Assembly (NCBI RefSeq): GCF_032884065.1
Contig: NC_088863.1
Location: forward strand, 62,953,604 to 63,017,603
DNA length: 64,000 bases
DNA from: Artemia franciscana
Lineage: Eukaryota > Arthropoda > Branchiopoda > Anostraca > Artemiidae
Direction: 5' to 3'
Position numbers and translations under genes: made by a program. Below are positions 10,628-23,094 of the stretch, piece by piece (the first letter of the stretch is position 1; each line of letters starts with the position of its first letter). The notes under the pieces were generated by a model. The model worked only from the letters and a program-made list of their open reading frames with translations. It did no database searches and was not told where the DNA came from.

Positions 10628-13600
10628 TATATACAATACAAATTAACTGCGTAAAACTTGCAAATATACAAAATTCTTCGCTGTCCAATTGTCGCTGCAT
10701 ATAAATAGATTGTCAGGTTTACCGACCCTCGAACATGCAACGTACAATTTTCCTTGGGAAAAACAATCAGTATTAAGATCTATACCACATTTTTCTAATG
10801 ATTGACCTTGAGCTTTGTTGATGGTGATTGCAAATGCTAATCAAATTGGGAATTGCAATCTTTTAAATTGAAAAGGCAGATCCGTTGGAATCATGGAAAT
10901 GCGAGGAATAAGAACAGCCTCACCCTCAAAAGGCCCTGTCAAGATTGTGGCCTCTATTATGTTTTCCATTGTTTCTTTTTACGGCAAGTCGCGTGCAATT
11001 GCAAAGCTTTGGTGGGTTGATATTTCTTAACAGTATTATTGGTACGCCTATTTTTAGTTGTAGCACGTGTGATGGAAACATTGAAAGATCCACGGGATTT
11101 AAATATTCAGATGGATAATTAACCGCCTCATTTGGTTCCAAAACTGTGTCGACTGACTTGTAAAGGACTGCCTGGTCTCGAATCTTGGTCAAAACAATAT
11201 TGACGCAATAGCATCTTGAGCATATTCATGCATATGACGGGGACTGCCAGCATATGACGAAGATAAAATCGTTAATATTCCAACGTTTGTGGTATTACCG
11301 TCATTTACATCTGCATCTCGCAAATGAATGTATTGTTCAGAGCGGAGCATCGTTTGATTCAGACGGATATATAGCAAACGTTCTGATTTTATTTTTGCAT
11401 ACATATCAACGACGTATTGGTGAAACAATTGACGGCATTTTAAAATATAATTGTCTTCATCCTGCCGAATCATTAGTCTATAGGAATAATAATGCATTGC
11501 ACTGCATTTCTTATTCATTTCGTTGTTAGTGGCTGGATTCATCAATTTAATATGAAAGTGATAGCCGTCGGCTCCATCCCAAAAAATGATAGGATATTGT
11601 AGGGCATCGTAGCATCGATGATTTTCAGCAATTCTTACCAACTGAGCGTTTCGCTTATGAAGAATAATATCTTGAGGTAAAAACTGATCACCGACCATAA
11701 CGATTGCCACTTCGTTGATAGTTGGAGCATTGTATCTACGCACATGTTGGCCAGGAGGCGTTTTGTCAGCGGAAATAGCAATTTTATGCGTATCAGTAGG
11801 CATCAAATCGACGGCTGTTTTGAACAGACTCACTAAATTATTATTTTCGTGGAAAAGATGTTGCACTTGGGAAACGATTGTCCTTTCAACGTTGGGAGAA
11901 ATTCCGCAACGTGTATTCAATTCAGAATTTCTATCACTGATGAAGTACAATTGCATAAATTTATGATTCTCGCCTGAGAATGGTAGAAGAGACCCTGCTC
12001 TATGATAAATTTGCCCTTTTACTTCGAAAGTAGGCATAAATTTGATCTTGATTTTCGATTTGGGCACCAAACGATGTCATTTGGAAACATGAGTTATATT
12101 TTCTGATGTTTGATAAAAAAAAAACGCTTAGATTCTGACGTAGTTCCAGTAAGCAAAGTCTTCAATGGCTCTGGGGGTGCAGCCAGTAGAGGAAGTTTAA
12201 CTTTCCCTGAGGCGCAACACATTCCCATTGTTTCACCATTAAATTTCAAGGCCTTGTAGTAGGGACAAATTTTAGACATAGTCCCGATTTGAACTCATCT
12301 ACTATAATTATCGACTGGGCTGTACCTGAATGCCATGCGATTATTTTCACGTTGCTCTTGTGATTCCTCGGCACGCTTTCTTTTGGGATTATCTCTTGAA
12401 GCCGCAAGCCTGTTTTCACGTTGCTCTTGTGATTCCTCGACACGCCTTCTTTTTTCACTTTCTCTTTTAGCAGCAAGTCTGGTTTCGCGTTGCTCTGGTA
12501 GTTCTTCGACACGCCTTCGTTGACGTAAATTGCACATTCCTAATCTAGCATTATCTCTTGAAGCCGCAAGCCTGTTTTCACGTTGCTCTTGTGATTCCTC
12601 GACACGCCTTTTTTTTACTTTCTCTTTCAGCAGCAAGTCTGGTTTCGCGTTGCTCTGGTAGTTCCTCGACACGCCTTCGCTGACGTAAATTGCACATTCC
12701 TAATCTGGCCCTTTCTCTTTGAACCGCAAGCCTGGTTTTGCTTTTTATATAAGAGATGAAGTACAATTGTAAAAATTTATTATTCTCGCCTGAGAATGGT
12801 AGAAAGGACCCTGCTCTATGATAAATTTGCCCTTTTACTTTGAAAGTAGGCATCTACGCACATGTTGGCCAGGAGGCGTTTTGTCAGCGGAAATAACAAT
12901 TTTATGCGTATCAGTAGGCATCAAATCGATGGCTGTTTTGAACAGACTCACTAAATTATTATTTTCGTGGAAAAGATGTTGCAATTGGGAAACGATTGTC
13001 CTTTCAACGTTGGGAGAAATTTCGCAACGTGTATTCAATTCAAAATTTCTAGCACTGATGAAGTACAATTGTAAAAATTTATGATTTTCGCCTGAGAATG
13101 GTAGAAGGGACCCTGCTCTATTATAAATTCGGCCTTTTACTGTGAAAGTAGGCATAAATTGATCTTGATTTTCGATTTGGGCACCAAACGATGTCATTTG
13201 GAAACATGAGTTATATTTTCTGATGTTTGATAAAAAAAAACGCTTAGATTCTGACGTAGTTCCAGTAAGCAAAGTCTTCAATGGCTCTGGGGGTGCAGCC
13301 AGTAGAGGAAGCTTAACTTTCCCTGAGGTGCATCACATTCCCATTGTTTCACCATTAAATTTCAAGGCCTTGCCGTAGGGACAAATTTTAGACATAGTCT
13401 CGATTTGAACACATCTACTGTAATCATCGACTGGGCTGTACCTGAATGCCATGCGATAATTTTCACGTTGCTCTTGTGATTCCTCGGCACGCTTTCTTTT
13501 GGCATTATTTCTTGAAGCCGCAAGCCTGTTTTCACGTTGCTCTTGTGATTCCTCGACACGCCTTCTTTTTTCACTTTCTCTTTTAGTAGAAAGTCTGGTT

Positions 13601-14086
13601 TCGCGTTGCTCTGGTAGTTCTTCGACACGCCTTCGTTGACGTAAATTGCACATTCCTAATCTAGCATTATCTCTTGAAGCCGCAAGCTTGTTTTCACGTT
13701 GCTCTTGTGATTCCTCGACACGCGTTCTTTTTTTACTTTCTCTTTCAGCAGCAAGTCTGGTTTCGCGTTGCTCTGGTAGTTCCTCGACACGCCTTCGTTG
13801 ACGTAAATTGCACATTCCTAATCTGGCCCTTTCTCTTTGAACCGCAAGCCTGGTTTTGCTTTTTGGTAACATTCTATAACAGTGACAGTTGGAGAAATTT
13901 CCACGTGCCAAGCTTGCTAAAGCTCAACAATTTATAATAAACCTCAAAATTTTAAGTATCTTTTTTAAGGTTTTCAAATTACATTAATCTATTGTCAAAA
14001 TATTTCAAAATATTTATGCAATTCCCAGTTTTTACATTTAAACCCACAACACAAAAATACATACAACCAATTTTTATATATATAGA
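10628..14086 (-). mobile_element. Helitron H4, deleted coding copy lacking its 3' end
   Basis: Helicase-end sequence begins directly against the 5' end of H3, so the hairpin and CTAG are missing. The 5' TC is at 14,086. The copy shares the H1 deletion junction and has its N-terminal coding module in two tandem copies. Confidence 0.7.
10640..13911 (-). pseudogene. Helitron Rep/helicase relic with duplicated N-terminal module (H4)
   Basis: From 13,911 it reads MARGNFSNCHCYRML, STPR-like repeats (to about 13,450), the CPYGKALKFNGE Cys motif and the N-domain (13,200-12,850). A hybrid joint follows (about 12,850-12,740), then a second set of STPR repeats (12,740-12,340), the Cys motif (12,280-12,100) and the N-domain (12,070-11,200). 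It then joins the helicase end (11,190-10,640). The N-domain frame 12,070-11,189 is open for 293 residues. The Rep core and helicase ATPase motifs are deleted at the same point as in H1 (about 11,205), and the A-run frameshift near 10,975 is shared with H1. It cannot encode a working transposase. Confidence 0.8.
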
Positions 14087-14167
14087 AGATATAATCTGGC
14101 GTAACAGGCAAAGTGTAACAGACATAACCCACAGACAACTTATTTATATATATATATAAGATATATA
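14087..14167 (-). repeat. Helitron 5'-end leader remnant
   Basis: The ATAATCTGGCGTAACAGGCA leader is followed by ACAGACAACTTATTTATATA, a 5' terminus without its element body. It matches 7384-7440. Confidence 0.5.
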
Positions 14168-15407
<1,240 letters not shown>

Positions 15408-15448
15408 ATCTATATAAAAATAAGTTGTCTGTCTGTCTGTGGATGGAT

Positions 15449-15464
15449 CAGGTGACGTCACCTG
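15449..15464. promoter_or_regulatory. CAGGTGACGTCACCTG palindrome with CRE core (H6 5' end)
   Basis: This is a perfect 16-base palindrome holding TGACGTCA, the CREB/ATF consensus, between two E-box half sites. The same site lies 30-60 bases inside most 5' Helitron termini here, for example near 16,300, 27,155, 42,560 and 43,400. A role in transcription or transposition is inference. Confidence 0.5.
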
Positions 15465-17866
15465 AAAAAACTGGATCAGGTGACGTCAAAACTGAAAAAA
15501 CTAAAAAAAGGCAAAAACTACAAAAAAAAACTAAAAACTAATAAAAAAAATAAAAAAGCTAAAAAACTAAAAAAACTAAAAAAAGGCAAAAACTACAAAA
15601 AAACTAAAAACTAATAAAAAAGCTAAAAAACTAAAAAAACTAAAAAAAGGCAAAAACTACAAAAAAACTAAAAACTAATAAAAAAAAATAAAAAAGCTAA
15701 AAAACTAAAAAAACTAAAAAAACTAAAAAAAGGTAAAAAACTAAAAAAACTAAAAACTAAAAAAAACTAAAAAAAAAGGAAAAAACTGAAAAATAAGCTA
15801 AAATAAAGGTAAAAACCAATAAAAACTAAAAAAAAACTGAAAAAACTAAAAAAAGGCAAAAACTACAAAAAAAAAACTAAAAACTAATAAAAAAAGTAAA
15901 AAAGCTAAAAAACTAAAAAAACTAAAAAAACTAAAAAAAGGTAAAAAACTAAAAAAAATAAAAAATAAAAAAAAACTAAAAAAAGGAAAAAACTGAAAAA
16001 TAAGCTAAAATAAAGGTAAAAACCAATAAAAAACTAAAAAGAAAAAAAGGAAAAAACTAAAAAAAATTTTCATCTAAAAAACTAAAAAAACTAAAAAAGG
16101 TAAAAACTAAAAGAACTAAAAAAGAAAAAAATAAATGACGACACTCAAAGAGAAAGCGACCAGGACAAAAGGAATGTTCGATTAGCAATCAACAAAGCAC
16201 CGGGACACAGGGAGTATAAATGACGACCAGGACATAAGTAAAAAAAAAACTATCTATATATATAAAAATAAGTTGTCTGTGGATCTGTGGATCGTGGATC
16301 AGGTGACGTCACCTGAAAAAACTGGATCAGGTGACGTCAAAACTGAAAAAACTAAAAAAAGGCAAAAACTACAAAAAAAACTAAAAACTAATAAAAAAAA
16401 TAAAAAAGCTAAAAAACTAAAAAAACTAAAAAAAGGCAAAAACTACAAAAAAAACTAAAAACTAATAAAAAAGCTAAAAAACTAAAAAAACTAAAAAAAA
16501 GGCAAAAACTACAAAAAAACTAAAAACTAATAAAAAAAATAAAAAAGCTAAAAAGCTAAAAAAACTAAAAAAACTAAAAAAAGGTAAAAAACTAAAAAAA
16601 ACTAAAAACTAAAAAAAACTAAAAAAAAGGAAAAAACTGAAAAATAAGCTAAAATAAAGGTAAAAACCAATAAAAAACTAAAAAAAAAACTGAAAAAACT
16701 AAAAAAAGGCAAAAACTACAAAAAAACTAATAAAAAAAGTAACAAAGCTAAAAAACTAAAAAAACTAAAAAAACTAAAAAAACTAAAAAAAGGTAAAAAA
16801 CTAAAAAAAATAAAAAATAAAAAAAAAACTAAAAAAAAAGGAAAAAACTGAAAAATAAGCTAAAATAAAGGTAAAAACCAATAAAAAACTAAAAAGAAAA
16901 AAAGGAAAAAACAAAAAAAAAATTTCATCTAAAAAACTAAAAAAACTAAAAAAGGTAAAAACTAAAAGAACTAAAAAAGAAAAAAATAAATGACGACACT
17001 CAAAGAGAAAGCGACCAGGACAAAAGGAATGTTCGATTAGCAATCAACAAAGCACCGGGACACAGGGAGTATAAATGACGACCAGGACATAAGTAAAAAA
17101 AAAAATTAACAAAACTAAAAAGAAGGTAAAAACTACAAAAAAACTAAAAAGAAAAAAAAACTAAAAACTAATAAAAAAACTAAAAAATCTAAAAATCTAA
17201 ATAAACTAAAAAAGAAAAAAAAAGGAAAAAAATAAAGGAGAAAAACAAAACTAAAAAACGAATGTATATACAGACCGGTACACCGGGATACAAATGACGA
17301 CCGGGACACAGGGAATATAAATGACGACCGGGACACAGGGACACAACTACAACGGGGACACCGGGGGAAACAGGGGGATATAAATGACGACCGGGACAAA
17401 AAAACTAAAAAGAAAAAAAAACTAAAAACTAATAAAAAAACTAAAAAATCTAAAAATCTAAATAAGCTAAAAAAGAAAAAAAAAGGAAAAAAATAAAGGA
17501 GAAAAACAAAACTAAAAAACGAATGTATATACAGACCGGGACACCGGGATACAAATGACGACCGGGACACAGGGAATATAAATGACGACCGGGACACAGG
17601 GACACAACTACAACGGGGACACCGGGGGAAACAGGGGGATGTAAATGACGACCGGGACACCGGGACAGGGAATGGTCGATTAGCAATCACCATCAACAAA
17701 GGGCAATCATTAGAATCATGAGGTATAGATCTGAATACAGATTGTTTTCCCATGGACCATTATATGTTGCATGTTCAAGAGTCGGTAAACCTGACAATCT
17801 ATTTATATGCAAAGACAATGGGACAGCAAAGAATGTTGTATATTCGCAAGTTTTACGTAGTTAAAA

Positions 17867-18038
<172 letters not shown>

Positions 18039-18198
18039 ATCTATCTATATTCACAGGTGGGACATAGGGACACAACTACAATGGCGCGTAACTATTATGG
18101 CGCGTAACGACTTACGCGCGCGGGGGGGCTTGGGGGGGGCGCGAAGCGCCCCCACCAACTAGGTGTTGGGGTGGCGCGAAGCGCCACCCCAACAGCTA

Positions 18199-18199
<1 letters not shown>

Positions 18200-18290
<91 letters not shown>

Positions 18291-18443
18291 ATATTCACAG
18301 GTGGGACATAGGGACACGACTACAATGGCGCGTAACTATTATGGCGCGTAACGACTTACGCGCGCGGGGGGGCTTGGGGGGGGCGCGAAGCGCCCCCACC
18401 AACTAGGTGTTGGGGTGGCGCGAAGCGCCACCCCAACAGCTAG
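18200..18443 (+). mobile_element. Solo Helitron 3' end (H7)
   Basis: A (TA)n array (to about 18,288) is followed by the complete CTATATTCACAGGTGGGACA to double-hairpin to CTAG (18,440-18,443) segment. It starts immediately after the CTAG of H6 and has no helicase remnant. It could be a tandem duplication of the H6 3' end or a very short insertion. Confidence 0.7.
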
Positions 18444-19026
18444 TATATATATATATATTTAACTACGTAAAACTTGCGAATATACAACATTCTTTGCTGT
18501 CCCATTGTCTGTCCATATAAATAGATTCTCAGGTTTACCAGCTCTTGAACATGCAACATAATAATTGTCCATGGGAAAACAATCCGTATTCAGATCTATA
18601 CCGCATTTTTCTAACGATTGCCCTTGAGCTTTGTTGATTGCTAATCGAACATTCCCTTTGTCCCCATCGTCATTTATATATCCCCCTGTGCCCCCGTTGT
18701 AGTTGTGTCCCCGTGTCCTGGTCGTCATTTATATTCCATGTGTCCCGGTCGTCATTTGTGTCCCGGTATCCCAGTCTGTAATTTCTCTTTGAGTGTCCCG
18801 GTCGTCATTTATATTCCCTCTGTCCCGGTCGTCATTTGTGTCCCGGTCTGTAATTTTCTTTGAGTTTTCCGGTCGTCATTTATATTCCCTATGTCCCAGT
18901 CGTCATTTGTGTCCCCGTGTCCCGGTCTGTAGTGTCATCTTATAATGACGTCATATACAAAACCTTATATACTTATAATGACGTCAAATGCAAACCCACA
19001 AACAAACAAACATGCATATATACAAC

Positions 19027-19069
<43 letters not shown>

Positions 19070-19071
19070 GA
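18444..19071 (-). mobile_element. Helitron H8 fragment: helicase end, minisatellite, 5' end
   Basis: The last helicase codons (about 18,645-18,459) are in an open frame ([15 protein letters not shown] ... YVACSR ... VVYSQVLRS). They are followed by the minisatellite (18,640-18,935) and a leader with two TGACGTCA sites (about 18,950 and 18,980). The leader ends ACATGCATATATACAACTTA, (TA)n and a 5' end near 19,071. The hairpin end is absent. H21 and H27 have the same structure. Confidence 0.65.
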
Positions 19072-19311
19072 TACAGTTTCCTTTTTAGTTTTTTTTTCTT
19101 TTTTAGTTTTTTCTTTTCTTAGTTTTTTTCGTTTTTCTTTTTTTAGTTTCTTCTTTTTATTGATTTGTTTTCTTCAATTTGACAATGTTCATTCTAACAT
19201 TGACACTTGGAAAAATCTTTACGTGCCAAGCATGCTAAAGCTCCAACAATTTTTAATAAACCTCAAATTTTGGGTATCTGTTTTATCAGTTTGATCAGTG
19301 TACTTTGTTTG
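19072..19311 (-). mobile_element. Helitron 5' coding-leader remnant
   Basis: T-rich sequence is followed by TGTTCATTCTAACATTGACA and CGTGCCAAGCATGCTAAAGC, which matches the region upstream of the H1/H4 start codon. It ends where the captured segment starts. Related copies are at 26,030-26,280 (inverted), 41,731-41,960 and 54,153-54,400. Confidence 0.5.
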
Positions 19312-19792
19312 ATCAGTGTACTTTGAGACGGCAAAGGTAGTCGTACCGGCAGTTTGTTGGTGGCCTGGTTGTTTGTTTTTTTTTTTTGTTTTTTTTTTCT
19401 TTTTTTTTGCAAAGCTGGTGCTTACGGAATTGACTAAAAATCTGAATAATTTGTGTTACCGTCGCCTCTTGCGACAGACTCTGTTCCGGCTGTTGAATAG
19501 TACAGACCCAAGATAAAAACCACATCAAGCATGAAATAGCGAACAAAATTATCATGGTCCGTCAATAGCAAAAAAAAGAGCATAGTTGTGCAGCTTCTAA
19601 AATGCCTTTAAATCGACGTGATGGCAGCTGGAATGGTGTTCATGCTGCCATCATATCTTTCCATCAATAGTTCGCTGCCACTTGATGGTAGAGATGGTTT
19701 GGTGGAAGATGATCTGCCAGAAATAGAGTTAGAAGATATACCAGATGAGGAGGAGCAGCAGATATACTATCTCTTAAAAATAATTATCTGAA
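19312..19792 (+). repeat. Captured host-like segment, copy 1 of 2
   Basis: This is about 480 bp nearly identical to 55,571-56,027. It is not Helitron-like in sequence and lies between a Helitron leader remnant on the left and minisatellite on the right. It begins ATCAGTGTACTTTGAGACGG and ends TATCTCTTAAAAATAATTAT. The main difference is an expanded T-run near 19,380-19,410. Helitron-mediated capture is the likely origin, by inference. Confidence 0.65.
19621..19791 (+). CDS. Possible captured exon, 56 codons, acidic C-terminus
   Basis: An ATG-initiated frame encodes MAAGMVFMLPSYLSINSS, then an acidic stretch (LVEDDLPEIELEDIPDEEEQ) and IYYLLKIII before a TGA. The same frame stays open in the second copy (55,868-56,026), with at least one synonymous change (GTG/GTA). 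That is weakly suggestive of an exon. I do not recognise the family. It could equally be chance in a short conserved duplicate. Confidence 0.3.
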   Translation: MAAGMVFMLPSYLSINSSLPLDGRDGLVEDDLPEIELEDIPDEEEQQIYYLLKIII

Positions 19793-20250
19793 CACCGGGA
19801 CACAAATAAAGACCGGGACACAGGGAATATAAATGACGAGCGGGACACAGGGACACAAATACAACGGGGACGCTGGGGGCACAGGGGGGATATATAAATG
19901 ACGACCGGGACACAGGGAATGTTCGATTAGCAATCACCATCAACAAAGCTCAAGGGCAATCATTAGAATAATGAGGTATAGATCTGAATACGGATTGTTT
20001 TTCCCATGGACAACCGGGACACAAATGACGACCGGGACACACGGAATATAAATGACGACCGTGACACTCAAAGAGAAATTACAGACCGGGACCAAATGAC
20101 GACCGGGAAACAGGGAATATAAATGAAGACCGGGACACTCAAAGAGAAATTACAGACTGGGACACCGGGACACAAATGACGACCGGGACACAGGGAATAT
20201 AAATGACGACCGGGAAACAGGGACACAACTACAACGGGGACGCCGGGGGG
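19793..20250 (+). repeat. Helitron minisatellite with embedded helicase end
   Basis: ACCGGGACACAAATGACG-type units in the plus-element orientation. A helicase-end fragment (19,922-20,012, up to the TTTTTCCCATGGACAA region) is inserted between repeat blocks, and the repeat resumes immediately after it. Its poly-T is the in-frame five-T version. Confidence 0.7.
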
Positions 20251-20385
<135 letters not shown>

Positions 20386-20481
20386 TGTTCCTTGATGCAC
20401 GCACTCTTTTAAAACTTACCGCTACGCTCTTAAAATATTCTTTCAATCACTGTGTGTATCTTATGCTAGAAACTATTAATG
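20386..20481 (-). other. 3' flank of the ankyrin gene
   Basis: Non-repetitive sequence between the stop codon and the (TA)n array. No canonical AATAAA is seen on the minus strand before the repeat starts. Confidence 0.35.
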
Positions 20482-22081
20482 CTACCACTCCTTGTGGAGT
20501 GGTTCAGAGGCATTTATGAAATTTTTCAAGTTTTCATTGCTTAGAAAGCTCAATATTTGTTCAGCACATTCATGTGGTAACTCAGCAAATCTGTTAAAGA
20601 GAGAATTGAAACTTCTATTGGCTAGTTCAAGCAGCACTTTCCTTTCTATGCTGTTTCTGAAACGGCTTTTTATTATTGTGCTATACATTGAAAATTTTGT
20701 TTTCCAGTTTGATGATTTCAGTAAACCTTTCAAAGAATTTTCATTCATCGTGTATAGTTCTATTGAGCTTATTCCTTTGATAAAAATGTCATAGAACGTT
20801 ATATTACAAAATATTGTCTCACTCCTCATTTGTTGTAGTTCTCTTACAAATTGATCCTTGAGCTCATTCGCAGGATAACTTGTCTGAATCTTGTCTGAGA
20901 GCCTTATGTTTCTTTCACTTACAAATAAATTGGCTACTCTCAGTTTTAATATATGGCTTGCAAAATAAACAGCAATATCATTAACAGCTACATCAAAAGC
21001 TGTAAGGTCATTTCCATTTGTAATATCTATGTCAGATCCATGCTCCAGAAGAGTTACAACACACTCTTTATCTCCACTACCACTAACATAATGAAGCGCT
21101 GTCTTGCCATCCTTGTCCTTAGAGTTAACATAGGCTCCATATTTGAGAAGACATTTAACAATCTGTGAGGATCCTCTTAAAGCTGCTAAATGAAGTGGAG
21201 TTTCGTCTAAGTCATTTCTTGCATTAAAATCAGCGCCAGACTGTAAAAGATATTCAACAGTCTCTGTGTGTCCATTCCAAGTTGCAACATGAAGTGGAGT
21301 TTTACCATTTTTACAACTTTTTATATTAAGATTAGCGCCAGACTGTACAAGACATTCAACAGTCTCTGTGTGTCCATTCCAAGCTGCAACATGAAGTGGA
21401 GTTTTACCATTCCAACTTATTATATTAAGATTAGCGCCAGACTGTACAAGACATTCAACAGTCTCTGTGTGTCCTTCCAAAGCTGCTAAATAAAGGGGAG
21501 TTTCACCATACCATGTACCATTCTCAATTTCTGCATTAAAATGTACAAGACATTCAACAGTCTCTGTGTGTCCATTCCAAGCTGCAACATGAAGTGGAGT
21601 TTTACCTTGCCAACATTTTATATTAAGATTAGCGCCAGACTGTAAAAGATATTCAACAGTCTGTGTGTGTCCTTTCCGAGCTGCTAAATAAAGGGGAGTT
21701 TTACCATTCCAATTATTTCTTATATTAACATCAGCGCCAGACTGTATAAGATATTCAACAGTCTCTGTGTGTCCATTCCAAGCTGCAACATGAAGTGGAG
21801 TTTTACCTTGCCAACATTTTATATTAAGATTAGCGCCAGACTGTACAAGATATTCAACAGTCTCTGTGTGTCCATTCCAAGCTGCAACATAAAGTGGAGT
21901 TTTACCTTGCCTACCTTTTATATTAAGATTACCGCCAGACTGTACAAGACATTCAAAGGGGAGTTTCACCACGACTATTTCTTATATTAACATCAATGCC
22001 AGACTTTAAAATACTTTCAACAGCCTGTGTGCATCCTTTTGAAGCTGCTAAATTAAGTGAACTCTCAAATGGAATGTACAT
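20482..22081 (-). CDS. Ankyrin-repeat protein with PRANC-like C-terminus, 5' frameshift
   Basis: A 496-codon open frame (21,972-20,482) encodes about ten ankyrin repeats of 33-34 residues (residues 1-342; consensus [20 protein letters not shown]...NI). Seven of them are nearly identical, so the array expanded recently. Residues 343-496 are helical and contain [20 protein letters not shown] and, at 464-486, [19 protein letters not shown], matching the F-box-like PRANC domain. In other PRANC proteins that domain recruits SCF ubiquitin ligase while the ankyrins bind a target; that function is inferred here. The open frame has no ATG at its 5' end. An ATG at 22,081-22,079 opens [16 protein letters not shown] and one ankyrin repeat in another frame, ending at a TGA after GETPL. 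About 35 bp appear to be missing, so this may be a pseudogene. It is the only non-transposon gene with a clear domain call in the window. Confidence 0.75.
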
Positions 22082-22908
22082 GTTATTTTATTATGTTTCT
22101 GTAATTTAAATGGATATGAACCACTGTTCTCATATCATTGCTATATATAGGTATGATTACGTCATGACTCCTGTACTCGCATGATGTACATGCCCTCCGT
22201 AATGATTTTAATTAAAATTACGTCATTAGCCTAGGTTACGGGTAACACAAAAGCAATACATCATACCATTTCAATTGATCAACAAACTATTATTGCTGTA
22301 TTGAGCACTTTTGTCACATATCAGTCTACTCATTGAAATTCCTATTCGTTTTGATGAATGTGTTAATAATTATGATCTGAAATGTGAGGTTTTCTCATGG
22401 AAATACTTTTTCCAAGATATATAAATCAGAAATTTTTAGATGTGGCATTTAAAATTTACTACTCTGACTTTAGCAAATCTTAAAACCTTGCTTTAGAGTT
22501 TGGAACTCAGTTCAATTTAATTTGAAAGTAATCAAAGTCTCTAAATAATCAGGTCACATTGCTTATATTGGGCTAACGGGTCTGATGCTAAAACACAGTA
22601 GATTTGGAAAGAACAGAAGTTAAGCCTTTTTTTTTTTATTTAAATAAAAGCTTTCCGAAAAAGTAGTTTTTGTTCATTTTGAAACCTGAAATGAAGAAAT
22701 GTTAAAATATTCAATCACAGCAAATATAAAACTAACTAGTGCAAAAATAGATATATAAATGATTCTTAAAACGAATAAAAGTTAAATTTGTTAGTTAGGT
22801 CAAACTTGAATCAAACAAAAGCCACCACAAACAATATTTTGGCAACTTTCCCCTTACCCTTTTCCTATCCATAAAAGTCTTAGGCCTATTGTGTCATTTG
22901 TGTTTTTA

Positions 22909-22910
<2 letters not shown>
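22082..22910. other. Unique AT-rich DNA upstream of the ankyrin gene
   Basis: No coding frame, terminal repeat or RNA gene is seen. This is the only place for a promoter of the minus-strand ankyrin gene, but I cannot identify a confident TATA box or initiator. Confidence 0.4.

Positions 22911-22982
<72 letters not shown>
22911..22982. repeat. (TA)n microsatellite
   Basis: About 35 TA units in otherwise unique sequence, without Helitron flanks. Confidence 0.9.
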
Positions 22983-22985
<3 letters not shown>

Positions 22986-23094
22986 ATGTAACAGAAAAAC
23001 AAAAGTTTGATGTTTAGTAGAAATTGTTTAAGTTTAAGATACTTGCTGCTCAAAGAAAATTTGTCAAAGTTGTCAAAAAGAAATAATTATTAAA

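Noticed and set aside
11254-11529. Plus-strand frames opposite the H1, H4 and H25 coding regions
   Set aside because: They are antisense shadows of the Helitron reading frame and have no motifs of their own.
16273-16458. Lys-rich frames such as [17 protein letters not shown]
   Set aside because: Translation of the CTAAAAA arrays. The composition is explained entirely by the DNA repeat.
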